From positions 1 through 61,633 of the forward strand of contig WOGZ01000209.1 of assembly GCA_009733775.1 (NCBI GenBank): 61,633 bases of DNA, in the 5' to 3' direction. Below are positions 12,398 to 23,584 of the stretch, one piece after another. Numbering within the stretch: the stretch's first letter is position 1; each line of letters opens with the position of its first letter. Under the pieces are notes generated by a model, which ran no database searches, was not told the origin of the DNA, and saw only the letters and a list, made by a program, of their open reading frames with translations. Source of the DNA: Alectoria sarmentosa. Lineage: Eukaryota > Ascomycota > Lecanoromycetes > Lecanorales > Parmeliaceae. A program made the translations under genes and the position numbers.

Positions 12398-15300
12398 TCA
12401 AGATTCTGTACTGCCTATTCTAGGAACCCTCTCAACCTGCGGTCCAAGCTCACTACACTTCTCAACAAATGCCGCAGCGATTTGGAGATTTTCTGCACCG
12501 CTCAGAGCCTTCGTAACAGTAGCTTCTCTTCTCTCATGAACCAGCCGCCGGAAAGAGCTGATTAGAAAGCCTGACAGCAATTCGACGGACCAAGATTCTG
12601 GGATGAGTTCCAGGACGTCGCGTGCGTCGTACCATGATCCAAAGCGCTCTAGTAGCTCACTTGTTCGTTCCAACCTGTCGCTGATGTCTTCGATGCGAAG
12701 AAACTCCGTGAGAAGGTACCCAAACAGAATGGCTTGTTCTTCTTGAGATGGCGCAGCAATTTTAGCGGATCCCGATGCTGGATGGAATATACTTGCTCCA
12801 CCTGACAGGCAGTAATTGACAGCAGTATGATAGTCTCCAAGCCCGTGCGTGAGCAGACGCAGAGCTTGCTTATGCCGACCTTGACGGCCGTCGAGGATGA
12901 TAGATTCAGGCACCAAATCTTGCTCGAATGGCTCAATGCGTGACAGTATCTTGCCTACATCGTAGGCAAAGTCTGATCCATGACTCCCACCTATGAGCTC
13001 AAGCAGACGCAAACGATCATGCCACCATGGCATAGGGACTGCATTTTCAGTGATGAATTGTCGATAGGTTGGCTTCGGAGGGCGAAGTGCTCTATAAGAC
13101 TCGTAAGACTGCGAAAGAATATGTCGAGCTTCATCAGATGATCCCAAAATGTTGAGCACGTTGTCAAGGTAGTATGAGATAAGATCATTGGCGTATTTCA
13201 CATTCTTTTTACCAAAGACCAGATGCTCTAGGTAGACTTTGACAGCGTCAGGAGCCTTCCTTCGCAGTAGTATGACGACTTGCTGAGGTTCCCACTTGAC
13301 TCTGCTGCTATCGTTGGTGAATACCTGGACTCCAAGAGCTGGATTGCGTCTAGCGAGCCAAGTGCCATATTCATCAACCAGACCTGTGTCTTTGATATTT
13401 ACAAGATACCTGCGAACTTCAGTTTCACCATCGGCGAGTCCCCCACCTTCGTCGCGTTCGCCTTCAACTATCCTTCTCCAAGTTTCCAACACCTTTCTGG
13501 CCATTCTCCGGCTCTGGTACAGCCTGCTCAGGACGAACAGGCGCTTGTACTGTTCCAATAGGCTGATTGCACGGTCAAAGCAATCTACACCGGAATCGAC
13601 AAGCGCATAGAGCTCAATTCTCGTTGGTGAAGGCCTCGATATCCTCGAGGGATCTGTTCCATCTTGTTCGAGCAGGACACGAAGAAGAGCTGCCTCGACC
13701 GTCAGGAAAACTTCAACTTCGTCAGCAATACTTCCGAAACCCTTGCGTTGTCGCCATGCATCAAGGTAACGTTTGATGAGATTCAGCATATCGGGTGTAG
13801 CAAGCTCCTCAAAGGTTTTTCGCATTGCTGATTTGAAGCGTGCAACAACCGAGATCAATCCAGCATGTATCCAGATACCCTGTGGCCCCTCAACGACTTC
13901 TTCACGAAGAGCGGGTATTAGGGTCAGTATGACTCGTGGGTCCACACCTCCCTCCATAAGCACTCCTTCTGTAATTCTAGCGTCAGCTGCTTGTATGTTA
14001 GACAACGGAAGTGGACGAGTGATTAGATCAGCGAACAGTATTAAGCTGGCTTTCTGGCGGATATACTCCAAACTGAGAAACTCCGTCTCTGAGGTAGCCT
14101 CTTGTCCCCGGATACTGTTAATTACATGGATGATTCGGCTACGCTCAATTTCATGATAGGAGTTCTCTTGCGAACCAGATTCCAGGATTTGGTCAATAGC
14201 GGCATTGAGCCTGATTGCCAGGGGGTTTCTGACAACCCACCAAACAGAAGAACCTGACCATAGAGTAATGCGACCTGCTCGGCCTCCAAGACGATGGCCA
14301 AAGTCCATTTCTTCCTTGTTTCTGCTCATTTCCCACTCTTCCATGAGAACTTGAAAGCCTGACTCCTGTAGGTCGTTTGATGATGAATCCATTATTGAAT
14401 GCGATAGGCGTTTGCCACGCAACAATTCTCCAATCTCTGGGAATAGGACGTTAACAGGAGTGTTAATTTTCCGAAGTCCAACAATTTCGGGGGAAGGCCA
14501 ATTGCCCAAATCCTGGCCAGTGGCCGTCAATGAAGCGTCAGGAATGTTAATCAATTCTCTGTTTCCGCCATGGTCGACATCCCACCTCTGAATCTCAATG
14601 ACGCTGCGATCTCTCTCGTCCCCAGATTCTGTCATAGTAGCAAGCACGAAACCTTCGCGATCCTCGTCTGCTGCCGCAATTTCGGTTTCGATTCCGCGTC
14701 CATCTAGGACTACGGCTCGTGGATAACGAGCGAATTGCAGCGTTCCTCTCACGACATCTCCATCAAGGTTTACAAAAATCCCAACACCTGCTTCGTTTTC
14801 GGTTGTTCCAGTAGTCAGCAGAAATTCTGTAGACGTGGGTGAGCATATATGAGGTAGTAATGCTGCAGAAGGATGCAATCGAGCAGGTGGGAGTCCTCTG
14901 AGCGAATCTGATCGTTCGGGTCGTTCGGGTCGTTCGGGTCGTTCGGGTGGTATTGGAAGAAGCTTATCGGGTGTTGATGGCATTGGAGTAGGAGTTTCTG
15001 ACTTAAAGGCAGATCTGTTACGAGTTGAAGCCGGCGATGGTGAGGCATCCCGTATGAGTGGGTCTGGAGTTGCAAGGCCTGATGTATCTGCATTTGTAGA
15101 CTGAGGGCTAGCTTGACGTCGTCCTAAGCTTCCGACAAAGGTGCCCAGGCTTGTGTTTCTCCCATGACCTTGGCCATCTGACGCGCCGTCGCTCGAAATT
15201 GGACGCGAGACATTAGAGATTCGCGCAGCCGCAGGATCTGGAGCAGTGGATATGCTTTCAACTGTCCCACCTGCGGTATTCTCATCTAACGATGATATAG

Positions 15301-15988
15301 GAAATAACGTGATCTTTTGCTGGTTTTCGACATCAAGCAAGGCATATGACTGAATGTCTGCCACACACGCAAAATTGCCTCGGCGAGTAGATATGAGACA
15401 GCCTGGAAACTCGATATCTCGGACCAGGCGAGCTTCATCCCGTATCCGCACAAGCCTGACTTTGTTCCTTACACATATCATTACAACTGCCCCATTCTCA
15501 TCTGTATCTATGTCTTTACCGAGATCCATTCCACCCACCCATGTGCAACTAGCTACCGTGAGATTGCTGAAGGCAGGGCTCAATTCAGGTAGGCTGTAGA
15601 AACTCAAAGTACCATTGCAAAGAACACATGCCTTTTGTACTTTTGGTAGAATTAAGATCTGTTGCACGCCGGGCAGAATATGGCTGGGAGCAGAGGTTTG
15701 AGCACTGTGTGCTGGCTGCAGTCTCGAAGCAAAGATATACTGTGAGCCTGAAGACTCTTCTGCTGGATCTGCGGGAATGGAGACATAATGTAGTATCTCT
15801 GCCTGAGACGTGCCAATGTAAAGATTGTCATTGCACAGCTCCACACACGTTATAAGAGTCTCGGCCGTGTGCTCCTCAGTCGAAAGTGGAATGTTCTGCA
15901 CAAGAGGCCTGAGGACGTATGAGCCGGTAGAAGCTCGTCCTTGATTGCCAGGCATATGGGACAGCTCACTCCGCTCGTCCTCCGACAT
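12398..15988 (-). CDS. VPS3: Vps3-like CORVET subunit (CNH/Vps39-type)
   Basis: A single uninterrupted frame of 1196 residues. The first ~400 residues form a CNH/beta-propeller-like domain (ETLITCVELCNDNLYIGTSQAEILHYVS near the start, KVRLVRIRDEARLVRDIEFPG later). The C-terminal half is helical-repeat sequence typical of Vps39/TGFBRAP1/Vps3 proteins (ISLLEQYKRLFVLSRLYQS, KVYLEHLVFGKKN, KQALRLLTHGLGDYHTAVNYC). Vps3 and its animal relative TGFBRAP1 are Rab5-binding subunits of the CORVET tether, acting at early endosomes. Length fits filamentous-fungal Vps3. The N-terminal domain carries an in-frame ninefold-unit DNA repeat giving PERPERPERPER at about residues 346-357. Vps39 of HOPS is the main alternative; overall layout and length favour Vps3. 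It is divergent from COY1, with 318 bases between starts. Confidence 0.75.
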   Translation of the reverse strand: MSEDERSELSHMPGNQGRASTGSYVLRPLVQNIPLSTEEHTAETLITCVELCNDNLYIGTSQAEILHYVSIPADPAEESSGSQYIFASRLQPAHSAQTSAPSHILPGVQQILILPKVQKACVLCNGTLSFYSLPELSPAFSNLTVASCTWVGGMDLGKDIDTDENGAVVMICVRNKVRLVRIRDEARLVRDIEFPGCLISTRRGNFACVADIQSYALLDVENQQKITLFPISSLDENTAGGTVESISTAPDPAAARISNVSRPISSDGASDGQGHGRNTSLGTFVGSLGRRQASPQSTNADTSGLATPDPLIRDASPSPASTRNRSAFKSETPTPMPSTPDKLLPIPPERPERPERPERSDSLRGLPPARLHPSAALLPHICSPTSTEFLLTTGTTENEAGVGIFVNLDGDVVRGTLQFARYPRAVVLDGRGIETEIAAADEDREGFVLATMTESGDERDRSVIEIQRWDVDHGGNRELINIPDASLTATGQDLGNWPSPEIVGLRKINTPVNVLFPEIGELLRGKRLSHSIMDSSSNDLQESGFQVLMEEWEMSRNKEEMDFGHRLGGRAGRITLWSGSSVWWVVRNPLAIRLNAAIDQILESGSQENSYHEIERSRIIHVINSIRGQEATSETEFLSLEYIRQKASLILFADLITRPLPLSNIQAADARITEGVLMEGGVDPRVILTLIPALREEVVEGPQGIWIHAGLISVVARFKSAMRKTFEELATPDMLNLIKRYLDAWRQRKGFGSIADEVEVFLTVEAALLRVLLEQDGTDPSRISRPSPTRIELYALVDSGVDCFDRAISLLEQYKRLFVLSRLYQSRRMARKVLETWRRIVEGERDEGGGLADGETEVRRYLVNIKDTGLVDEYGTWLARRNPALGVQVFTNDSSRVKWEPQQVVILLRRKAPDAVKVYLEHLVFGKKNVKYANDLISYYLDNVLNILGSSDEARHILSQSYESYRALRPPKPTYRQFITENAVPMPWWHDRLRLLELIGGSHGSDFAYDVGKILSRIEPFEQDLVPESIILDGRQGRHKQALRLLTHGLGDYHTAVNYCLSGGASIFHPASGSAKIAAPSQEEQAILFGYLLTEFLRIEDISDRLERTSELLERFGSWYDARDVLELIPESWSVELLSGFLISSFRRLVHERREATVTKALSGAENLQIAAAFVEKCSELGPQVERVPRIGSTES
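14913..14948 (-). repeat. Nine-base tandem repeat inside VPS3 (Pro-Glu-Arg units)
   Basis: Four near-perfect copies of a nine-base unit (CGTTCGGGT on the plus strand) lie in the coding frame of the Vps3-like gene. They encode repeated Pro-Glu-Arg in the linker after the propeller-like domain. Copy number changes would keep the frame. Confidence 0.9.
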
Positions 15989-16306
15989 GACTTCTTATGG
16001 AGACCCCAAGGCCTCATCAGCCTTGTTATAGCGACTTCATCCCATGGTAGAAATTGTTACAAGTAAGGGAAGACAGCTGGTTCAGTAGAGTGGTTTTTGG
16101 TGGAGACCATGTCAGTCTTGGCGTTTGACTCGTCCCGGACCCCCGTCAATGTCAAGCTGTCCTACTCGTAAACTTCCTCACTGCCTCACTTCCTTTGCTC
16201 TACTCCCAAGTCAATCCGAAGGCATTGAGGATTCGGTAAAGGGTTCAATGGATCATGACATAGATGCCTCAGCCGATTCATAACGATATCAGAGATCAAA
16301 TGCGAC
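15989..16306. promoter_or_regulatory. Divergent promoter, VPS3 and COY1
   Basis: The 318 bases lie between two oppositely directed start codons and include pyrimidine-rich tracts. Both genes serve membrane traffic, so shared control is possible but not shown. No specific factor site was identified. Confidence 0.5.
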
Positions 16307-18792
16307 ATGGATGTCACTGGGGCAGGGGACACTGCATCCCCCTACGAGAGCGATCGAGACGGTGCTGGGGTCGGTGATGGCTCGGACGCTACAAAGAACG
16401 CTTCAACCACCCTATTGAGCAATGGCATATCTCTATCGCAGGAAGACAACAAATTCCAGAGTGCTATCTCAGCCTGGAGAAGTACAGGGTGCAAAAGCTG
16501 CCACGAGAGATGCCCTAGCTAACAGCTTTATGTAGATATTGACCTCACCAAGCTCGTCCCGGAGCTCGATTCTACAGCCACCGACATTGTTACACACCAA
16601 CGAGATGCATTGCTGTCACGCAAGGATTTGGCACAGAAGACGAAGGATTTCAGGAAGCTGGACGACGCTGCCAAGCTGGGAGAGTTCAAGGGTCTCTTGA
16701 AAGGTACTAACATCAGATGAAGGCCCGTCATCGTTGCCTGCTAACATTGAACAGCATACCAGACTTTCATTGACCTCCTCACAAGTCATGGAAAGACTAC
16801 CTCGTCGGCCTTCCTCCGAATCTATTCTTCCATCTCGGAAGCCCCAGATCCTTACCCATTGCTTGAAGCATCTGTTGATGCGCTTTTGCTGTCTGAGGAT
16901 ACGCTTCCCAAACTTACGTCTGAGAATGAACATCTCCAGAAAAGTATCAGAAATCTTACGCAGCAGTCAGATAACTCGGACCGACAATTAGAGGAAGAAC
17001 GCGCAGCTAGGAAGGCGCTGGAAGAATTACGAGATTCTAAGATCAAGGAGGTGGAAACCTCATGGAAGGCTGTAATTGAAGAGAAAAAAGACAACTGGGA
17101 AGCCAAGGAACGCAGTCTGGAAGAGAAGATTGAGAGCCAAGAACATCTCCTGAACGAGCTGAAAGCTAGCTACGAAGTTTCACAGCGGTTAGGCCAAGGC
17201 GGAGACAACGAGAACGAAGCCCGCCACAACTCTGCCAGCGCTGCTGAACTGGAAATTGTGAGCTCAGATCTTGACAGGACTAGTCAACGCTTGGCAGAAG
17301 TCGAGGCAAGGAATGAGCAGTTGAGAGTGGAGCTCGCAGAAGCCTCCTCAAGTACCCAGCAAAAGTCCACTGCAGAGGACGACCCCAGTAATGCACGTCT
17401 GAGGTCCGAAAACTCCACACTGCTGAGAAAACTGGACAACATCAGGCTAGAGAAAGATTCAGAGACTAGGAAACGCGAAACTCGCATCCGGACACTAGAG
17501 AAAAACGCCCAGATGCTAGAGCGTGACAGACAAGGGCTGCGTGAGCGTGTACAATCATGGCGTGACTACGATGAAATCAAACAAGAGCTGGAGATTTTCA
17601 AGGTACAGTCTATTCTAATCATCGCCTATGTCTTGCTGACTTGTGACAGTCAATCGAATTTTCTACTCTCGACGAGGACGACGCCAGCCTGGTTGCTGAT
17701 GGTGAGGGCAAGAGCGATCTGACTCCGGCCAACGGCGCGGTCACAGGAGACAAAAAGGACTCTCTTGAACAGCTGCTGCTGGCAAGGAATAAAAAGCTGA
17801 GCAACGAACTGGCAGTGCTGAGAGTTTCGCATCAAGATTTGCAACAGCAGCTAGAATCAATGCAGGGAACCATGTCGAACACGATTATAGAGCTCGAACG
17901 TGCACAAAATCTTAACGCGACCCTGGAAACGGACCTGGTTAAAGTACAACAAGAAGCATCGAACACCTTCCCATCATCGGCTATGTCTGTTGCCGGGACC
18001 TATACATCCCGCTATCCATCTTCATCCTACAATGCCAACTCTTTCCCTAGCCGCAAAGGTAGAGTATCTCCAACATCTTCCATCATATCTGGCTTCGATA
18101 CACAAAGCGCCTCCCGCAATACCCTAGATGCCATTCGAGCGGGCGAGCCTGTGGGCGGGGGCTCTGGAATCATGCCCATGATTCAAGCTCAGCGTGACCG
18201 GTTCAAGCAAAAGAACACCCAGTTAGAAGAAGAGCTCTCAAAACAACACATCACTGTCTCCTCCCTTCGACAGGAAATTGCATCCCTACAAAAGGACAAT
18301 CTCACCCTCTACGAGAAATCTCGTTACGTTTCCACCTACAGTCGAGGTACTCCATCCTCGTCAGCTTCGGCATACGCGCGGCCTCCTCAATCCACAGCAA
18401 TATCGGTGTCAGCAGAGACGCCTTCAGGCCTCTCTCTAGACCGCTATCGCTCCACGTACGAAGCTAGTCTTTCTCCTTTCGCCGCATTCCGTGGACGCGA
18501 GTCCACAAGGGCCTATAAACGGATGAGTCTTCCCGAACGCGTGGTCTTTTCCATAACTCGTATGGTCCTCGCCAATAGAACAAGCCGAAATCTGTTCGCC
18601 TTCTACTGCTTTTCATTACATATCTTAATATTCGTGATGCTTTACTGGATGCACTCTTTCGACGTCTCGAAACACGCAAGCAAACTTAGCGAAGCGGCCA
18701 CCGTGATCGCGGCTGCCGGTGGCAATCCTGGAGCAGACGCGCAACACGGCGATTGGCTTCAAGAGGGTTTTGAAGCAGACGCGGGAACGTGA
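16307..18792 (+). CDS. COY1: Golgi coiled-coil membrane protein, CASP/COY1 family
   Basis: Four exons (16307..16481, 16536..16703, 16755..17602, 17650..18792; introns 54, 51 and 47 bases) encode 777 residues. The head FQSAISAWRNIDLTKLVPELDSTA then KTKDFRKLDD is the conserved CASP N-terminus. YQTFIDLLTSHGKTTSSAFL and PDPYPLLEASVDALLLSEDT follow. Long coiled coils run from about 170 to 560. A single membrane segment (FAFYCFSLHILIFVMLYW) at about 712-732 sits just before a short lumenal tail, giving the tail-anchored topology known for CASP, giantin and yeast Coy1. The family helps retrograde transport within and to the Golgi, together with the COG complex and SNAREs. The Ser-rich region around 420-510 is probably flexible. 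Identification is very secure. Confidence 0.93.
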
Positions 18793-20997
18793 AGGTGAGC
18801 GTGAGCGTCACCAAAAAAGCAAACAAAATTGGGAGGAAAGAGGAAGAACGCATCGTGGTGTTGCACCGTGGTAAAGCCCGACCGTCTAGGCCTTTTAACA
18901 GTCACGCGTCCCCTGACTGGCTTTACCCGGCAGCACACCTGCAATGGAGCTTAGCAAATTCTTGGTCTCGAGCAAGCTTTCACTGTATCGTTACAGTCGT
19001 GTAAACCTGGCGCTTAGTAGCCCAGCGCTTACGAGCAACGAGCGGATCATAGGGCCAGTTGTCTTAGAAACGCCAACAGCCACTTTCACCCCCCCCAAAA
19101 TTCGAAATTGTACCTCTGACCTTGCATCGCTCACGATCTGGTGATTAGTGTCTCTGAGAGACGACGGAGTTTGGCCGTAGGGATGGAGCATGGGGCGCTT
19201 AAAGATCGCATCTTTTGGCCTAGATTTGATCCTTGTTGTTCAGTGTACGTCGAAATGCCTCTATGCACTCAGCCATAAATTCTCTATATCGGAGTTCTTG
19301 TCTCTTGAGCCTGCCAATAACGATGCTTGTGGGCTCCAGCTCAGCAACAACAAAGGATCTCTTGCCTATTCTTGGCATGCTTTTTTTTGTAACAGGAGGC
19401 TCTTGACTGTTGCAGCAGACTTATATGATCCCTTCAAGCAATAGTTGTTCTGGGGCGAACCCTCCCTTTTTTTTACAGTGTGCAAGACTTCTCTGGATTT
19501 TGTTTACTCTACTTTCAAGCCCACTACTTTCTAGACTTGTAGGTGAGTTATCCCCTCGACGGTCCTTATATGGCTGAAAGGGGCGCTCGCTCATGGATCT
19601 TTTATTCCAGGCTTTCCTTCGCAAGTACAACAGCTCAGCGCCTCAGCCCCAGCTCCAACTACACAATGGCGCTCTGAAACATGCTCAAACGAGAAGATCC
19701 TTTCTGCGTCAGCATCCCTGTCGAATCTGAGCTTTCGGAAGAACGATGAATGCATTTCGGGTGTGTCCTCGCTCCTGGCTATCGCCTTGTTTTCGACAGT
19801 CTGTTCAGGAAGCATCATCGGTGGGAACGATGGCGGCAGTCAACTGTTCTCTTCACGCATCAAGTATACCGTTGTCCCTGAGGCTTCAGCTACGATGCAA
19901 ATCACTGGCGACCCCGTCGCTGAAGTCTGCTGCGAACCTCGCGCAATTATATATCCACACAAGCAACCATCTTGCGCTGGCATGTGCAACGCACTAACAC
20001 TTGGGGTAAATACAATCCAACCATTAACAACAGCGGAATCGCCACCAAGCCGGCTGGCAGCCGCGAGACCCTAGTCCCATTGGAGCATGTATCGATGCCA
20101 CTTAATATGCAGGAATGGTAGATTCTATCTGGGCGTGGATGTCCGAGATGCAGACTCTTGGCTTCTCTCTGGGGGCTTCCTCCAGTAGCTCCCATCAGCC
20201 CATACCTTGCGCTTCCAAAACACCGCTCCACAAAGCGATCACAAAATTCTTCACCAGTGACACCATCTCGCGGTTCTCCGCGGATCGTTCTACACACCTG
20301 CTTATTTCTGGTCTCTATCCGCAACTTCAGCAGCGGATCTACCTGGGCCAGAATCCTCTTGGAGAAGAGCTTCGACCAGCTCAGTTCCTATTTCGCGCTT
20401 ACATTCCCCGCCCCACTGCCATCTGATACTAATGCCAGGGGAATGGGGAGCTCCCCATGCGAACCTTGCGGTCAAGGCAATTTCGAACCTGCCGCAATCA
20501 TTTTACGCGGTGCAAATATTTTTCCCTTCACGTTGAGCAAATCAGCCAACCTCACGTCTTGGGCTACCACAAGTACTTTTGGACGTACTCCCCCATCGAT
20601 AAAACATGCAACGGGCCAAAGTGATCTGACTGACTCGTCCGGATCCGCTTCAAGGCTCCAAAACGCATCCAGACAGTCGGACGGGGTCCTCCGAGGATTA
20701 GCACCACGGACGAGCTCGTCCATGCAACATTCGTAGGCTCTCATTGTACTGCACTGTACTGGTCAATCGCTGGAGTTGGAACGAGGGAAGATTGATCATT
20801 TTATTTGATCGAGGGATGGCTGAATCCATTTAGATGACATCTGTGCAGCCTCCATGTATGTGTACTACGCCAGAACGCCATAATATCTCGGGAGGACGCC
20901 ATCCTAGACCCTTCCAGCTATGGAAGCGAGAGTCATCATAGCCGGAAACCGAAATGGAAGAAGAGAAAAGATAAGGAAGCTTCATTTCATGTACACG
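18793..20997. other. 2.2 kb gene-free interval with start-less open frame
   Basis: No supportable gene is present. A plus-strand frame is open from about 19547 to 20074 (some 175 codons, several cysteines) but has no usable ATG. Further short open stretches follow to 20736, some only joinable by guessing introns. They could be a decayed secreted-protein gene or chance openness. Poly-T and poly-C runs (near 19383, 19468 and 19090) are the only simple repeats. Confidence 0.4.
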
Positions 20998-21863
20998 TCA
21001 AGCAAAAAACCAGTATTCCGCTGCATACTGCATCGAGAAGGACGTGGGCATCCCTGCACATGTCGCTGGCGCTGCACCCCCGGCCGTATTCACCCTATAG
21101 ATCTCCTTCACGCTGGGCACCAGGTCGTTCTCCTGAATGGTCAGTGGAGCGACTGGGCTCTCCACTTCCAACTTCAGCCAGGGAACGGCTTTGCTCCCAT
21201 CCGGTCCAATAGCGGCAGTAACTGGCGCTGTAACGTTGGAGGTTTTCTTCGAGAAGAAAATGCCGTAGTTTGTAGTGCCCCAGACGAGGTTGAAGGTCGG
21301 CGTGGTACTGTCTGTAAAGTAATGGTGGCCAGAAAGCACGGAGCCGGATCCGAGGGGATGTATAGGCTTGCTATCATTGGTTTTGGGGTTGGGGTTCAGC
21401 ACAGCGACGGTAGGGGCATTGTTGAGGACGTAGGGGGGATTCCCACCAGGTATCGGAATGCTGGCCATGCAGGTGGTGTTATAGAGATTGGCGACTGCTC
21501 CAAGGGCGGTTGGAATGGTCGAAGAGTTGGCATTAGGAGGGCAAGTGTAGTTCTGGGGGTGTCAGTAAAGAAAGCAATGGGGGGGGGGGGAAGAAGAGAT
21601 TTCGGCAGGCTTACTTGCAATCCCCGTCCAAGTGCAACATGATAGACTGCAAGACCTTGAGAAGGCGGTGGTAGTGTGGATGAAGGTATGGCTGAGTTGG
21701 CTGGAGTGAGGCATGTGAATGTGGACGTCGCTGCCAGTACTCGTTTAATGCCTCCGACATATTGTCGATACGGTTGTCCCCACGGGTCGTGGTGCCAGGG
21801 TCCTATTGCTTTGGCTGATGCTAAGTAGGCTAGTGAGGAGAGGAAGAGAAGTTGAAAATGCAT
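20998..21863 (-). CDS. Secreted DUF3455 family protein
   Basis: Two exons, complement(20998..21552, 21615..21863), with a 62-base intron, encode 267 residues. The start MHFQLLFLSSLAYLASAKA is a clear signal peptide. PSQGLAVYHVALGRGLQNYTCP, TALGAVANLYNTTCM, SGHHYFTD, TFNLVWG and the closing CAGMPTSFSMQYAAEYWF are the signature blocks of fungal DUF3455 proteins, which are often mislabelled malate dehydrogenase. No enzyme activity is established for the family. The intron contains a run of about ten G on the plus strand, just upstream of its acceptor, which would be prone to length change. The gene stands alone, with 1.7 kb of apparently empty sequence upstream. Confidence 0.88.
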
Positions 21864-22194
21864 TTGAGGAAGAGTCGGAGGTGGAAGACACGAGAGAAAA
21901 GGGAGCAGTCAAGTGAAGATGCCTATGCCCTTGGATCCTGCCAGATGGGATGTGCTGATTGTCAAGAATAGAAGAAGATGGGCTGCGCGGAGGTGAAGGG
22001 GTTTGGACGCGGAGGGAAGAGTGAGTGAGTGGGAAAGAGATTGAAGAAATGGGAGAGGTGAGAAGGGAGAAGAGAGACATGAGGGCAAGCGACATGGTGG
22101 CTATTGATGGAATATTATGTATTTGTGGATGGATGTGAGTATGTCTGATAGATGGTGGTGCAAGAGTTTCTATTCCTGACTTTCTATTCTTAAT

Positions 22195-22219
22195 CTTCTT
22201 CTTCTTCTTCTTCTTCTTC
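22195..22219. repeat. CTT trinucleotide microsatellite
   Basis: About eight consecutive CTT units, upstream of the leftward DUF3455 gene. They read as GAA repeats in that gene's sense direction. Confidence 0.9.
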
Positions 22220-23539
22220 AGCGACAATCGACACACTTGGTAGGTGTAGGGTCGGCAAAGTAGATGATGCCAAGACTCTAGCCAAAAGCTAAAACCAGAG
22301 TCAGCGGTAAGTGAATTGAAGTAAAGTACTTTACCTGCTAAAGTAAAATACGGCCGGGCGGCTCTGGAGAATCAGGTTCAGGTTGGTGAATGGTGATTTA
22401 CCTGATTAATTGATTAGAGACTAAAGTAGGTACCTTAAGAAGAGAAAGGATTGGTGGATGTGGACGAGGCAGCGCTGCCGATTGGATGATTGAATGGTTG
22501 GATTATTGGATGATTGGATGATGCATCATTCACTTGCACGTACTGTAGTCTTAATCCTGCAGTTCAAGTTGCACTCCTCACTGCTTGTTCTAGGTATATT
22601 ATCTTACTTTAGTCTTTTGGCCTCTTCCGGGGGCTCGTGATTATGTACAGACTCTGTATGGTCTTTTCGATACCAGAACAGCCATTCCTCTATATTCCAA
22701 TCCAATTTACTCCAACATCTTCCTCTTTTTTACCCATCAAAGACTGAGATGCCCAAATCTTGACGATTCGGACCTTGTTCTCCTTTTTCCTTTTTCCTTC
22801 TTCTTTCTTTTCCTTTTTCTTCTTTCTTTTCCCTTTCTTGAAAGCAACCCGCAGGATCTTCCAAAATATCAGTTCAAGTATTAATACATACGGTAAGTAT
22901 TGCAGTGTTTCGAAAGTGTGATTGGTCATATACTTTATGGATGCACGGACCAACTCTGGGCGCTTAGCTGGTCTCTCGGATCATTACCAAGTTTGAAACC
23001 GCTCAACTGGTCTCAATCGATTTCCCTCATCCTGGGCCAATCCATTATTATTCACTATCAAAAATCAATAAAGTATTATTACTCCACCGAATGCTAAACG
23101 CCATCCTTCGCCTTGGCTGCCTTGAGGTCGAGGATGATCGTGCGCCCCTGCCTCCGACAGAACGTCTTCTTCCATGAATACATATGCGGCTCGGCGCGTG
23201 TAGACTTCGAATCAAGTCCTGTGGATCTGCTTGCATGAGTGAATCATAAAACACCCAGGCCAACACGTCCGAGTGGCATCAAGGCCGCAATCACCTTGGC
23301 GTCGGTGCGAGGCATCTATGAGGCTGTCTGGAGAAGCGGACAAAGCTCCTACTGTCGTTGCTACTCTTGCCTGTCAACACCCTCCCTCGCCTCTGGCCTC
23401 CAAATGGACTCCAGTCTACTCCGCTCAAGAGAGTATTACTCTACCCTACATACGTCCCAGTCTCGCAGACTCTGCAATTACGGGGTATCGGTAGATCGGC
23501 TGTTGACGGCATTTACCCTACTGAACTATCGTTACATTT

Positions 23540-23575
23540 GAGAGAGAGAGAGAGAGAGAGTGTGTGAGAGAGAGA
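23540..23575. repeat. GA dinucleotide microsatellite
   Basis: A run of GA units interrupted once by TGTGTG. It lies next to the stop codon of the dioxygenase gene, in its 3' region. Confidence 0.9.
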
Positions 23576-23584
23576 ATGATGGTT

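Larger units (their letters stand above)
21864..23584. other. 1.7 kb low-complexity interval
   Basis: This stretch holds the promoter of the DUF3455 gene and the 3' region of the dioxygenase gene. It is rich in purine/pyrimidine tracts: CTT triplets at 22195-22219, a TTTCC-rich run at 22775-22845, GATTGGATG-like repeats near 22480-22525 and a GA microsatellite at 23540-23575. No frame resembles a protein family. Confidence 0.5.

Noticed and set aside
19947..20324. 125-codon minus-strand frame with a hydrophobic segment
   Set aside because: No family motif and no supporting splice structure; it overlaps another open frame.
20158..20736. 192-codon plus-strand frame, with a weak look of a copper-protein (BIM1/X325) N-terminus in FALTFPAPLP
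   Set aside because: No signal peptide or proper N-terminal His, and no other family block. Overlapping frames on both strands are equally open.
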